Shown here in pieces: positions 1-7,926 of a stretch of DNA of 63,302 nt (position 1 is its first letter; every line of letters starts with the position of its first letter). Both the position numbers and the translations under genes were made by a program. Source of the stretch: Dethiothermospora halolimnae. GTDB taxonomy: Bacteria; Bacillota; Clostridia; Tissierellales; VENL01. The stretch spans positions 1 to 63,302 of the forward strand of contig NZ_JBAKFX010000019.1 of the NCBI RefSeq assembly GCF_037577855.1, in the 5' to 3' direction. Below the pieces are notes generated by a model. The model did not search any database and was not told where the DNA came from. It saw only the letters and a program-made list of their open reading frames with translations.

Positions 1-296
1 CGTTATATTTTAAATATCATTTGATTACTGTTTGTCAAGGGCGGCTACGGTGGACTTAGTATAATTCCACTGGTTTATCCCAGTATTATCCATAACATTA
101 GTTTTTCATAGAACTTTTTACATTACCCAAAAGCTTAATAGCTTTTAAATTATAAATTTAAAATTACAAATAAAAAAATAATAAGTTAGGGGATTGCCAA
201 TCCCCCAACAACTAATGAAAATAACAAACAAAAAGAATGAGTTCCACCTCTACATCACCATGTTTTATTAATTACACCTAACAACAATAAATTTTA
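1..296. other. Intergenic / window edge, no gene supported
   Basis: No convincing coding sequence is visible in this first stretch. Bases about 36-60 (GTCAAGGGCGGCTACGGTGG) are much richer in G and C than their surroundings, which could mark the edge of a decayed mobile element. The open frames across it are short and match no family I recognise. The rest is AT-rich spacer with one stem-loop near 189-205, described separately. Confidence 0.4.
189..205 (-). terminator. Probable terminator of the amino-sugar operon
   Basis: GGGGATTG and CAATCCCC form an 8-bp perfect stem around one base. It lies about 90 bases beyond the stop codon of the minus-strand oxidoreductase gene. On the minus strand a T-rich stretch follows after about ten bases, so the T-tract is not immediately adjacent and the call is moderate. 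Confidence 0.45.
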
Positions 297-1544
297 CTAA
301 AACTTTTTATAAAACTCTTCCATATTTATAGCTTTGTTGGATAGTCTTGACTCTTCTGCTGCGAAGGCCATAATATGACTCTCAACTGAAACATCGGCAG
401 AGGTTAAAGCCTTTCCTTTTTTAGATAAAAGTAAAGAAACAAAGTCATTCATTATACCATTATCTCCTCCACCGTGGCCACCGGCTACTCTCTCAGGAGT
501 TATTATCTTCTTTTCATTAGAACCGAAAATGTTTACTTCTATTTCATTTTTACTATCATCTCCAATAATTTCTCCCTTAGCTCCCATTATTTTAATAAAT
601 CTATGAATTCCATTTGTAAATGCACTCAGGTTAAAAGTAATATTAATTCCATCTTCAAATTCCATAATCGTCACCTGGTGATCAGGCACATTATTATCAC
701 AGTTAAATACACATCTTCCATAGGGACCTTCTTCCAAAGCTTTTGTAACTGATTCTTCTGTTTGAGCTTCAGTAATAACTGTAGTAGGCCATCCACCTAT
801 ATAGTTATAGTAAAGCTTCTTTGCTGAAAAAGGACATTTTTCTTCCCCATCACAATCTAAACATCTATCTCCAGCATTTTCAAAGGCATTTTCAGGTTTA
901 AAGTAAGATAATGTACCATATGAGGATATCTTTTTACAGCGTTTTCCTGTTAACCATAATAGTATGTCCATATCATGACAACTCTTTTGCAATATAAGAG
1001 GACTTGACTCATCAGAGTTTCTCCAGTTTCCCCTAACAAAGCTATGGGCAAAGTGATAATATCCGATATTTTCACTGTGTTCAATCGACATAACCCGTCC
1101 TATAGTTTTATCTTCTATAAGTTTTTTTATAGTACTATAAAATGGAGTATATCTAAGAACATGACATATCATAAATACTCTATTTAATTTTTTTGCAAGT
1201 CTTCCCAACTCAACACATTCTTTTGCATCATTGGACATGGGTTTTTCTAAAAGCATATGATAACCTTTTTCAAGAGCTTTTTTAGCTGGCTTATAATGGG
1301 TATTATCTGGAGTAGCAATAACTACTGCATCACAGAATCTTTCTTTGTCCAGTAACGGTTCCCATGATTTAAATGCATATTCTTCTTTTATACCATGCTT
1401 TTTCATAAACTCTTTTCTTTTAATTTCATTGGGCTCAGCTACAGCCACATATTCTATATCATTTGAATGTTTTAAAGCATAGTTCCCATATACATCCTTT
1501 CCTCTTTGACCGGCCCCTATTAAAGCAACTTTTATTTTAGCCAT
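297..1544 (-). CDS. Gfo/Idh/MocA family oxidoreductase
   Basis: This is a 415-residue NAD(P)-dependent sugar oxidoreductase of the Gfo/Idh/MocA family, probably acting on a sugar or amino-sugar derivative in the cytoplasm. The N-terminal Rossmann motif is GAGQRG (after KVALI), and EKPMS is the family EKP motif with the catalytic lysine. The second half is the usual alpha/beta substrate domain. A cysteine-rich insert (CLDCDGEEKCPFSA) resembles one I recall from Bacillus and Clostridium family members and could bind a metal. The start is the ATG at 1544, preceded by GGGGAGG at good spacing; an in-frame upstream start would add ten residues but lacks a ribosome site. It is the last gene after the AgaS-like isomerase, 52 bases downstream, and is probably co-transcribed with it. 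The exact substrate is not visible. Confidence 0.9.
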   Translation of the reverse strand: MAKIKVALIGAGQRGKDVYGNYALKHSNDIEYVAVAEPNEIKRKEFMKKHGIKEEYAFKSWEPLLDKERFCDAVVIATPDNTHYKPAKKALEKGYHMLLEKPMSNDAKECVELGRLAKKLNRVFMICHVLRYTPFYSTIKKLIEDKTIGRVMSIEHSENIGYYHFAHSFVRGNWRNSDESSPLILQKSCHDMDILLWLTGKRCKKISSYGTLSYFKPENAFENAGDRCLDCDGEEKCPFSAKKLYYNYIGGWPTTVITEAQTEESVTKALEEGPYGRCVFNCDNNVPDHQVTIMEFEDGINITFNLSAFTNGIHRFIKIMGAKGEIIGDDSKNEIEVNIFGSNEKKIITPERVAGGHGGGDNGIMNDFVSLLLSKKGKALTSADVSVESHIMAFAAEESRLSNKAINMEEFYKKF

Positions 1545-1596
1545 TTTGAATAAACCTCCCCTTTTTAATTGCAATTAATTTATATTAAATATTTCC

Positions 1597-2775
1597 TTAT
1601 TTATAAGGATAAATAGTTACCCCTTTTACTACCCTATTTACTATACCATCGGGACTGGGATCATCAGGACTAATCCCTAATTCAATGGATTTATAAAATG
1701 AAAAAATCTGGGCTGTTAAAATATAATTAAATATTAAATATGTATCGTCTATAATCTTGATTTTATCTTCATTGATACATATAGTATAGTCCACTAAATC
1801 TTCTACTTTTTTATCTAGATAGTGGGATATAGCTACCACCTTTGTATCATTTTTTTCCTTTGACATCTCTTTAAGTAAATCTATCTCATATCCTCTTGTA
1901 TATTTATCATTTGATAAATATACAACAACTAAAGTATTATCATTTAATATAGATTTAGGACCATGTCTAAAACCTAACGGAGAGTCATAACTTGTTGTGA
2001 TCTTCCCTCTGGTTAATTCCACCATTTTTAAAGCTGATTCTCTAGCTAGTCCCTTAAGGGAAGATGAGCCTAAGTATACTGCTCTATTAAAATTATTTAG
2101 GGAGATTTCCTTTAATCTTTCTATTTCTTCTTTCAAAATCTTTTCTCCATTTGATACTAGATTATTTATGTGTGATTCTATACTATCTAAATTATCAGTA
2201 TCAAATAATAATAAAGAAGCTAAAACCATTGTTGTAAAACTCCCTGTCATTGCAAATCCTCTATCATTAGAATCTTTAGGCATTGATATTAATAACTTTT
2301 TATCATCACTAGAAGATTTTTGAGCTAATTTCCCATTAGGATTACAGGTTACCACCACTTGATATAAATCCTTTATAAGATTTTCCGCTAAATCAACTGT
2401 CCCCACACTCTCAGGACTATTCCCAGACCTGGCATATGAGATAAGTAAAGTAGGTATATCTTTATATAAATAATTCTTAGGATTAGATACTATATCAGTT
2501 GTTGGTATAGCCTCAACTGTTTTTTCCAGCTTCTTACTTAAAAATGGTGCTACACATTCCCCAACAAAAGCAGAACTCCCAGCTCCAGTTAATATTATTC
2601 GTAGTTGTTTATTAGCCAAAACTTTATTTAAGAAACTTTTAATATTTTCTTTATTTTTATTTATTATGTCATAGGTTTCTTTCCATAACCTAGGTTGTTG
2701 AATTATCTCTTTAGCTGTTATATATCCTTTTAACTTTTCTAATTCTTCAGGTTTATATTGAAGCATTTGATTCAT
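1597..2775 (-). CDS. agaS: SIS domain isomerase, AgaS-like
   Basis: This 392-residue protein has two SIS (sugar isomerase) domains and matches the AgaS type of ketose/aldose isomerase or deaminase used in galactosamine or tagatose-phosphate catabolism. Recognisable parts are GAGSSAFVG in the first SIS domain, SYARSGNSPES, and in the second half YLGSSSLKGLARE followed by SPLGFRHGPKS, a block typical of AgaS. The ATG at 2775 is chosen because GAGGG lies nine bases upstream; the ATG two codons earlier sits too close to it. A GntR-type operator lies about 48 bases upstream of the start, between this gene and gntR. Together with the neighbours this suggests induction by an amino-sugar phosphate. 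No kinase or PTS transporter gene is inside the window, so the pathway is incomplete here. Another sugar-phosphate substrate remains possible. Confidence 0.85.
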   Translation of the reverse strand: MNQMLQYKPEELEKLKGYITAKEIIQQPRLWKETYDIINKNKENIKSFLNKVLANKQLRIILTGAGSSAFVGECVAPFLSKKLEKTVEAIPTTDIVSNPKNYLYKDIPTLLISYARSGNSPESVGTVDLAENLIKDLYQVVVTCNPNGKLAQKSSSDDKKLLISMPKDSNDRGFAMTGSFTTMVLASLLLFDTDNLDSIESHINNLVSNGEKILKEEIERLKEISLNNFNRAVYLGSSSLKGLARESALKMVELTRGKITTSYDSPLGFRHGPKSILNDNTLVVVYLSNDKYTRGYEIDLLKEMSKEKNDTKVVAISHYLDKKVEDLVDYTICINEDKIKIIDDTYLIFNYILTAQIFSFYKSIELGISPDDPSPDGIVNRVVKGVTIYPYK

Positions 2776-2822
2776 AATCATTTTCCCTCTTTTTCATTTA
2801 ATATTTTTGTTATGTCATCATG

Positions 2823-2834
2823 TGGTTCGTACCA
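2823..2834. promoter_or_regulatory. GntR-type operator upstream of agaS
   Basis: TGGTTCGTACCA is an imperfect palindrome with TGGT/ACCA arms. It shares the stretch CGTACCAGTT with the perfect palindrome upstream of gntR at 3616-3627. It resembles the TGGT-N4-ACCA core of DasR/NagR (HutC-subfamily) operators. It lies in the 72-base spacer between gntR and agaS, so the repressor could control the isomerase directly as well as through its own promoter. Confidence 0.6.
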
Positions 2835-2847
2835 GTTTTATTAAAAA

Positions 2848-3576
2848 TTATTTTTTTAAGACCGCCCTATACTCAAATCGATCCCCTCTTGCAACACTTA
2901 TGGTATATTCTATTATTCTATTCTTTTCATAGGCTAATCTTTCAATCATTAAACTAGGGATATCTGTAGAAATATTAAGTAACTTAGCATCTTCTTCCTT
3001 TGTTTTAACTGCTTTAAAATTCTCTTCTGCCATTGTTAATACAGTATTAAATCTCTTATTAAAAATATCATACATAGGTTCATTCTCTAAGTGTTCTTTA
3101 GTTATCCCAGGGAATCTATCGTAGGGTACATAACTTGTTTCTATCATCATCGGTTCCTCATCTGCAAGCCTGATCCTTGTAAATTTATATACTAAGTCTT
3201 TAATTTTTCCATTTATTTTTTTTGCAATTTGTTCATTACACTGAATAATATCAAAATCTACTACCTTTGAAGTAGGCTTTTTCCCCAGTTTTTTCATTTC
3301 TTCTGTAAAGCTATATATTTTTAATAAGTCTTGGTTAAATCTCTTTGGAGAAACAAATGTACCTTTACCATGTTCCTTATATATGTATCCTTCCTTTTCT
3401 AACTCCTGTATTCCTTGGCGTACTGTTGCCCTTGATATACCATATCTTTCACACAATTCCCTCTCTGATGGCAGTTTATCATCTTCCTTAAATTTACCGA
3501 TTTCTATTCCTTCAATTATTATATCCATTAATTGATAATATAAAGGTATTCTGCTTTTTTTGTTTATAGTCGTCAT
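2848..3576 (-). CDS. GntR family regulator, HutC/NagR-like
   Basis: This is a 242-residue transcription factor. An N-terminal GntR winged helix-turn-helix (residues about 8-75, with LPSERELCERYGISRATVR) is followed by a UTRA effector domain of the HutC/FarR type. That layout is typical of amino-sugar repressors such as NagR/YvoA and DasR, which bind phosphorylated amino sugars. The start is the ATG at 3576, seven bases after GGAG; an in-frame ATG five codons upstream lacks a ribosome site. Perfect and imperfect copies of the same palindrome lie upstream of this gene and of agaS, so autoregulation and control of the isomerase and oxidoreductase genes are the simplest reading. The effector identity is inferred, not shown. 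Confidence 0.9.
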   Translation of the reverse strand: MTTINKKSRIPLYYQLMDIIIEGIEIGKFKEDDKLPSERELCERYGISRATVRQGIQELEKEGYIYKEHGKGTFVSPKRFNQDLLKIYSFTEEMKKLGKKPTSKVVDFDIIQCNEQIAKKINGKIKDLVYKFTRIRLADEEPMMIETSYVPYDRFPGITKEHLENEPMYDIFNKRFNTVLTMAEENFKAVKTKEEDAKLLNISTDIPSLMIERLAYEKNRIIEYTISVARGDRFEYRAVLKK

Positions 3577-3615
3577 ACTGTTTCTCCCCATATTAAATAT
3601 TATTTTACGTAACCG

Positions 3616-3667
3616 TGGTACGTACCAGTTATATGTTTATCTTATTATACATAGATAGTTATGTCAA
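3616..3667 (-). promoter_or_regulatory. gntR promoter with overlapping operator
   Basis: On the minus strand a perfect -35 box TTGACA (3662-3667) is followed after 17 bases by TAAGAT (3639-3644). Just downstream, at the expected start of transcription, is the perfect 12-bp palindrome TGGTACGTACCA (3616-3627), 40 bases before the gntR start codon. The arrangement fits repression by blocking transcription initiation. Confidence 0.65.
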
Positions 3668-3680
3668 TAGAATTAATCTT

Positions 3681-4001
3681 TTACCTTTCATATTTAAACC
3701 AAGAATATAATCTATAAAATATGCCTATACCTCCTATTATCAATAGAATAATGCCCAAAAGTAATGGTGGATCACTAAAGAATATTAAAGCAATAATAAA
3801 AATATTACCTACTACCACATGCAATGTTGCTATATTTGTGTTCAATGGTTCACTTAAGAAAAATTTATTTTGTGTTTTTAGCTCCTTAGCATAACAATCA
3901 TCATGATAAGTTACAACCTTTAACAAATCCGTAGTTACAACAAAACTCTCTTTAGGATTTATTTCCCCGTAACACCTGTTACAATGGATTTCTTTTTCCA
4001 T
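3681..4001 (-). CDS. Small membrane protein with N-terminal cysteine motif
   Basis: I do not recognise the family. The 106-residue product begins with MEKEIHCNRCYGEINPKESF, a CxxC pair, and another Cys follows in YHDDCY, so the soluble N-terminal part looks like a small zinc-binding domain. The C-terminal half holds two hydrophobic segments (about 55-75 and 78-95) that would cross the membrane. The ATG at 4001 is six bases from AAGGTG; a GTG three codons earlier overlaps that ribosome site. It is followed downstream by gntR in the same direction, but about 105 bases and a separate gntR promoter lie between them, so they are probably independent. Confidence 0.65.
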   Translation of the reverse strand: MEKEIHCNRCYGEINPKESFVVTTDLLKVVTYHDDCYAKELKTQNKFFLSEPLNTNIATLHVVVGNIFIIALIFFSDPPLLLGIILLIIGGIGIFYRLYSWFKYER

Positions 4002-4044
4002 TTTATTCACCTTCTTTAGTCTAATTATATACCATAATAATACA

Positions 4045-4069
4045 ATAGTCAGCCCCTAGGGCTGACTAT
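4045..4069 (-). terminator. Terminator after yidC-like gene
   Basis: An 11-bp perfect stem (ATAGTCAGCCC / GGGCTGACTAT) encloses three bases and begins five bases beyond the stop codon of the insertase gene. The run of T after it on the minus strand is interrupted (TGTATTATTAT), so it may be an imperfect intrinsic terminator. Confidence 0.6.
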
Positions 4070-4073
4070 AATT

Positions 4074-4673
4074 CTATGAAAGTATCTGCTGTGTACTTTG
4101 TATTAACGATGATGTTAAAAAATATATTCCCAATGCAGCTGGGGTTTTAGCTACCAATAAAATAGACATTACCACAGGTATTATAATAGTCTGTTTTGTT
4201 AATTTAGGCACCCCACTACTCTTTATAATATTTAGACTACTTAGTATTCCCGGCATTAATTGTATCACCACATATATAATAGGTAATATAAAATATGGAT
4301 CTGGCAAAGATAATGAAGTCAACCATGGAAATATAACAGTTGAAACATCGGTTATATTATTTTTAAATAGTTTATACATTACCATAAACATTGGCATTTG
4401 AAGTATAATCATAAAACATCCCATCATTGACTTTGGATTATCTTTATATAACTTTTGTAGCTCTTGGTTCATTCTATTTTCATCATTTTTATATTTGTCT
4501 TTTATTTTGTTAGTCTTAATACTTAAATCCTGCATTAATTCCATTGATTTTTTCTGCTTAATTCTCATAGGTAATAAAATCAAATTAAATAAAATAGTTA
4601 TTAATATAATTGTTAATCCATAATCATTTGTTATATTATTTACATTATTAAATAAAGCTTGTAACATGTCCAT
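4074..4673 (-). CDS. YidC/Oxa1 family membrane protein insertase (short form)
   Basis: The roughly 199-residue product fits the Oxa1/YidC/Alb3 core that inserts proteins into the cytoplasmic membrane. A first membrane segment (about 17-37, YGLTIILITILFNLILLPM) ends in basic residues and is followed by the helical-hairpin region (KQKKSMELMQDL...NQELQKLY). Then comes the family block GCFMIILQMPMFMVMYKLF and two to three more membrane segments. It is not beside rpmH, rnpA and jag, the usual place of the housekeeping yidC, so it may be an accessory copy. The ATG at 4673 or the GTG at 4676 could be used; GGAG lies 10-13 bases upstream. The spacer before it is occupied by a 44-bp perfect palindrome that reaches the ribosome site, so translation could be structure-dependent. 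Confidence 0.85.
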   Translation of the reverse strand: MDMLQALFNNVNNITNDYGLTIILITILFNLILLPMRIKQKKSMELMQDLSIKTNKIKDKYKNDENRMNQELQKLYKDNPKSMMGCFMIILQMPMFMVMYKLFKNNITDVSTVIFPWLTSLSLPDPYFILPIIYVVIQLMPGILSSLNIIKSSGVPKLTKQTIIIPVVMSILLVAKTPAALGIYFLTSSLIQSTQQILS

Positions 4674-4690
4674 CACAATAAAACATCTCC

Positions 4691-4734
4691 TTCTAATATT
4701 GGTTTAATATTTAAATATTAAACCAATATTAGAA
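4691..4734. repeat. 44-bp perfect palindrome between two genes
   Basis: The sequence is a perfect 22+22 palindrome with no spacer (arms read TTCTAATATTGGTTTAATAT then TT). It contains the stop codon of the small upstream gene and ends inside the AGAAGGAG ribosome site of the insertase gene. In RNA it would fold into a hairpin of about 20 bp that could stop transcription or hide the ribosome site. It has no GC-rich base and no T-tract beyond the stem, so it is an atypical terminator. Confidence 0.7.
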
Positions 4735-4959
4735 TTCCACCGTAAATATCCATATTCGAGTTTTATTATATGTATCATAATGTATAACATATAGATTATT
4801 TAAATCCATATATTTTGCATAGTTTATTTTTTTCTTGAAAATATCTATTTTATCGAAAAAAAAGTCTTTATTATCAAAATTGTTTAAAAGGGTAAAAATA
4901 GTAAAGAATAATATTAAGATGGAAGATATAAATAGTAATATATCTAGATCAAAAAACAT
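4729..4959 (-). CDS. Small hypothetical membrane protein
   Basis: A 76-residue product with one hydrophobic N-terminal segment (LDILLFISSILILFFTIF) followed by a polar, lysine- and asparagine-rich tail. I recognise no family. The ATG is seven bases from GGGTG. It precedes the insertase gene in the same direction, and its stop codon lies inside the 44-bp palindrome. It may be a genuine small protein or a remnant; support is the ribosome site, reading frame length and membrane segment only. Confidence 0.5.
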   Translation of the reverse strand: MFFDLDILLFISSILILFFTIFTLLNNFDNKDFFFDKIDIFKKKINYAKYMDLNNLYVIHYDTYNKTRIWIFTVEF

Positions 4960-5055
4960 TTAGTCACACCCTTTTTAGTTTAATTATTAACAGTAATTTT
5001 ATATTAATATATGATAAAAGTCAACAAAGCATTAATAAGTTATAATATATCAATA

Positions 5056-5652
5056 TTATCTTAAACTGTTTATAAAGATATCTAAATACTTTTCACTTTT
5101 CTCGTTAATATCGTAGGCTCCATCTTTCATATACCAATCTTGTATAAGTCCCCGTGAAAATACTATTATATAATTACATAAGTCCTTAGATGATATATCT
5201 TGTCTTAATATTTTCTCCCGTTGGCCTTCTTTTATAACATCTATTAGAATCTGGTAAAAGGGTCTATCTTCTAAAGTAATGAATTGATTTAATATATTTG
5301 TTTGACCTTTAAATATTTCCTTTACTATATCTACTCCAATACCTTCAGCACAATATACGTGATGTTTTATAAACAGTTTTATTTTATCTAATATACTTTT
5401 ATTTTCCAGTTCATCTAAAACCCTAACTTGATAGTAATCATCAACATCTTTGTAAAGCTGTATAAGTATTTCCTCCTTTGTATTATAATGATGATAGAAG
5501 GCTCCCTTTGTAACTCCTGCCCCTTTACATATTTCATTTATTGAAACTCTATTATATCCTTTTTCTTTTATAAGTCCTATAGCTATGTCAAATAGCTTTT
5601 CCTTAGTTTTTTTTGCTTTAAGTTCTCTACTTGTATACTTTGCATTTTTCAT
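5056..5652 (-). CDS. TetR/AcrR family transcriptional regulator
   Basis: This 198-residue regulator has a TetR helix-turn-helix at residues about 12-58 (KKTKEKLFDIAIGLIKEKGY...INEICKGAGVTKGAFYHHY) and an all-helical ligand domain. The ATG at 5652 is preceded by AGGAGG at five bases, so fourteen in-frame codons upstream are excluded. The next gene upstream on the same strand is the enoate-reductase-like flavoenzyme, whose promoter carries two copies of a TetR-type palindrome. This regulator is the obvious candidate to bind there. Its own upstream region holds a terminator but no copy of that operator, so autoregulation is not evident. Confidence 0.9.
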   Translation of the reverse strand: MKNAKYTSRELKAKKTKEKLFDIAIGLIKEKGYNRVSINEICKGAGVTKGAFYHHYNTKEEILIQLYKDVDDYYQVRVLDELENKSILDKIKLFIKHHVYCAEGIGVDIVKEIFKGQTNILNQFITLEDRPFYQILIDVIKEGQREKILRQDISSKDLCNYIIVFSRGLIQDWYMKDGAYDINEKSEKYLDIFINSLR

Positions 5653-5692
5653 AAAAACCTCCTGTAAAACTTTGTATATTATATATAATAAC

Positions 5693-5730
5693 ATAATTAA
5701 GGGTCTGGATACATCCAGACCCTTAATTAT
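5693..5730. terminator. Terminator between enoate reductase and tetR
   Basis: An 18-bp perfect stem (from ATAATTAAGGGTCTGGAT) with a two-base centre lies between the end of the flavoenzyme gene and the tetR start. It would end the flavoenzyme transcript on the minus strand. The core CTGGAT-AC-ATCCAG recurs in the terminator at 30661-30694. Confidence 0.75.
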
Positions 5731-5753
5731 TATAAAAAATCTCTTTTTTAATA

Positions 5754-7712
5754 TTATATCATCATAGCTGCATTAAATCCTTCAAATACTGCTTCTGATA
5801 CTTTCCTTGCTTTTTTAGCATCTCCAACACTATAGACTTGCTTACCATTATTTTTAAGTTTTTTAATAATATCATTATCTAATATGGCATTTCTACCAAC
5901 GGCATTTACTATAGTATCTGCCTTAGTTTTTACTTTTTGTCCCATTTCATTGACAGTAATAACATGATCTTTATGAATCTCTATTACAGGAACACCAAGA
6001 TTTACAGAAACTCCATATTGATCAAACAATCCATAGGGTCTTAATAATGATAAACCTGCTAATCCTAAGTCAGGCTGTTTTGATATATCAAATATTGTAA
6101 CCTTTTTACCCTGCTTTGCCAAATGGAGAGCAGTTTCAGCTCCTACAAATCCTCCACCTACCATGACAACTTCATCTCCTACATTGCATTTTCCTAAAAG
6201 TACATCATCAGACATTTCTGCATTTTCAATACCTTCTATAGGAGGAGTTGACTCTTCTGAACCGGTGGCCATTATTACAGCATCAGGATCCATTTTATCT
6301 ATCAATTCCATATCAGCAGTTGTATTAAACTTTATATCTATATCCAAATCTTTAACTTGCTTTTCATACCATTTTATCAAATCTCCATACCTACTTTTGA
6401 AACTAGGTACCGCTGCTATCTCTAAAATACCACCAAGTCTATCGTTTTTTTCAACTAATGTTACATTGTGTCCCCTAAGGGCAGCTGTTTTTGCACTTTC
6501 TAAACCAGCTATTCCCCCACCTACAACTAAAACCTCTTTTTTATTTCTAGCCTCTGGTATATCGTCCTCATTTAAGTACTTCCATTCAATACCACTTACA
6601 GGATTTACAGCACACCTTAAGCACCTCATATATAATATTCTTCTACCACATTCAACACATTTAACACATGGTTTTATATCCTCTAATTTATTTTCTGTTA
6701 TTTTTTTTACAAAATTAGGTTCTGCTATAAGCTGTCTACCTATAAATACCATATCAACTATACCATCTTCTAATGCTTTTTCTGCTGCCTCTGGAGTGTT
6801 TATACCCCCTCCACTTATAACAGGTACATTTACTGTATTTTTTATTTCCTTTGCTAGATCGAAGAAAACCCCTTCATTCCCATCTAATATGTATGCTGAA
6901 GGCACATAAAGATGGATTACATCATCGGTTCCCCCTGTTACATCAAAGGCATCTACTCCAGCCTTTTCTAATCTTAGAGCAGTTTCTTTAGCTTCTTCTA
7001 AAGTTATACCACCCTCTATTAACTTATCACCTAAAGACTCATCGGCACATAGTCTATATATAACTGGATAATCTTTACCACATTTTTTCTTTATCGATTT
7101 TATTATTTCCTCTGGAAATAAGTTTCTATCTATACCATAGTTATCTATTCTTTTATTAGAATTTGATGATAAGAATTGCATAATTAAATATCCATGGGTT
7201 CCATGAACTTGAACCATATCAAAACCTGCCATCTTTGCCCTTCTAGCAGCTTCTGCAAAATCTTCAACATATTCAGTAACTTCTTCCGTTGTTAAGGCCC
7301 TAGGAGTTTTTGCAGTTGATATAGGCTTTCCATCTATTCTACCTATTTCACTGGGTCCAACCGATTGTTCTACCCAAGCCTGTACCCCTGAGTGAATAAG
7401 TTGAAGTACTGCAATGGAACCGTTATCCTTTATACCATCTGCAAGTCTAGATAAACCGGGTATAAATTTATCATCACTTATATTTATTGAATCGGGAATC
7501 TGTAATCCAGTTTCGTTTACATAAGCTCCTTCAACAACTATCATACCAGTGCCACCCTTAGCTCTAGCTTCATAATACTCTATACACTGATCAGTTATTT
7601 CTCCATTATGTCCAGCATAAAGAGTAGTCATTGGAGCCATAGCTACCCTATTACCTACTTCCCTATTACCTATTTTAATTGGTTCTAAAATTTTATTAAA
7701 CTTACTAGTCAT
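5754..7712 (-). CDS. NADH:flavin oxidoreductase, 2-enoate reductase / 2,4-dienoyl-CoA reductase type
   Basis: The 652-residue protein has the three-part layout of clostridial 2-enoate reductases. First comes an Old Yellow Enzyme TIM barrel (about 1-340; NRVAMAPMTT near the start, then QVHGTHGYLIMQFLSS with the catalytic-site histidine). Next is an iron-sulfur motif (CVKCVECGRRILYMRCLRC, about 350-368), then an FAD/NAD(P)-binding module (VLVVGGGIAGLESA; VVMVGGGFVGAETA). The family reduces activated C=C bonds with NAD(P)H through FMN, 4Fe-4S and FAD in the cytoplasm. Which enoate is used cannot be read here. The ATG follows GGGGGAAG. It is a single-gene transcript with TetR-type operators in its promoter and tetR downstream, suggesting induction by a substrate such as an unsaturated acid or aromatic compound. 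Confidence 0.92.
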   Translation of the reverse strand: MTSKFNKILEPIKIGNREVGNRVAMAPMTTLYAGHNGEITDQCIEYYEARAKGGTGMIVVEGAYVNETGLQIPDSINISDDKFIPGLSRLADGIKDNGSIAVLQLIHSGVQAWVEQSVGPSEIGRIDGKPISTAKTPRALTTEEVTEYVEDFAEAARRAKMAGFDMVQVHGTHGYLIMQFLSSNSNKRIDNYGIDRNLFPEEIIKSIKKKCGKDYPVIYRLCADESLGDKLIEGGITLEEAKETALRLEKAGVDAFDVTGGTDDVIHLYVPSAYILDGNEGVFFDLAKEIKNTVNVPVISGGGINTPEAAEKALEDGIVDMVFIGRQLIAEPNFVKKITENKLEDIKPCVKCVECGRRILYMRCLRCAVNPVSGIEWKYLNEDDIPEARNKKEVLVVGGGIAGLESAKTAALRGHNVTLVEKNDRLGGILEIAAVPSFKSRYGDLIKWYEKQVKDLDIDIKFNTTADMELIDKMDPDAVIMATGSEESTPPIEGIENAEMSDDVLLGKCNVGDEVVMVGGGFVGAETALHLAKQGKKVTIFDISKQPDLGLAGLSLLRPYGLFDQYGVSVNLGVPVIEIHKDHVITVNEMGQKVKTKADTIVNAVGRNAILDNDIIKKLKNNGKQVYSVGDAKKARKVSEAVFEGFNAAMMI

Positions 7713-7736
7713 ATTACTTCCCCCTTAACAAGTTTT

Positions 7737-7789
7737 AACATACCGTAGTATGTTAATAATAATTTAACATACTACGGTATGTTTGTCAA
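7737..7789 (-). promoter_or_regulatory. Promoter with two TetR-type operators
   Basis: On the minus strand TTGACA (7784-7789) and TAAATT (7761-7766) are 17 bases apart. The 17-base spacer is almost entirely the palindrome AACATAC-N4-GTATGTT (7766-7783). A second copy in inverted orientation (7737-7754) follows just after the expected transcription start. Two operators, one between the core boxes and one downstream, should give tight repression by the adjacent TetR protein. Confidence 0.8.
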
Positions 7790-7836
7790 TATATTAACGA
7801 TATTACTTTAACAACTTTGCAGTTTTAAATAAAAAA

Positions 7837-7863
7837 ACTGAAGGATCATTTAGATCCTTCAGT
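7837..7863 (-). terminator. Intrinsic terminator of the M42 peptidase gene
   Basis: The stem ACTGAAGGATC / GATCCTTCAGT (11 bp, five-base loop) is followed on the minus strand by seven T. It lies about 60 bases beyond the peptidase stop codon. Confidence 0.9.
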
Positions 7864-7926
7864 CATTATACCTTGCAATTATCTTTAGATAAAGTAAGCC
7901 AAAACGGTCAATCCTGTAATATATAT

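Noticed and set aside
36..85. GC-richer segment as an insertion sequence end
   Set aside because: No inverted repeat, transposase frame or second copy in the window supports it.
6163..6909. 248-codon plus-strand frame inside the enoate reductase gene
   Set aside because: It is a shadow of the conserved flavoenzyme; the translation is Ser/Thr/Ile/Pro-rich low-complexity without a motif or ribosome site.
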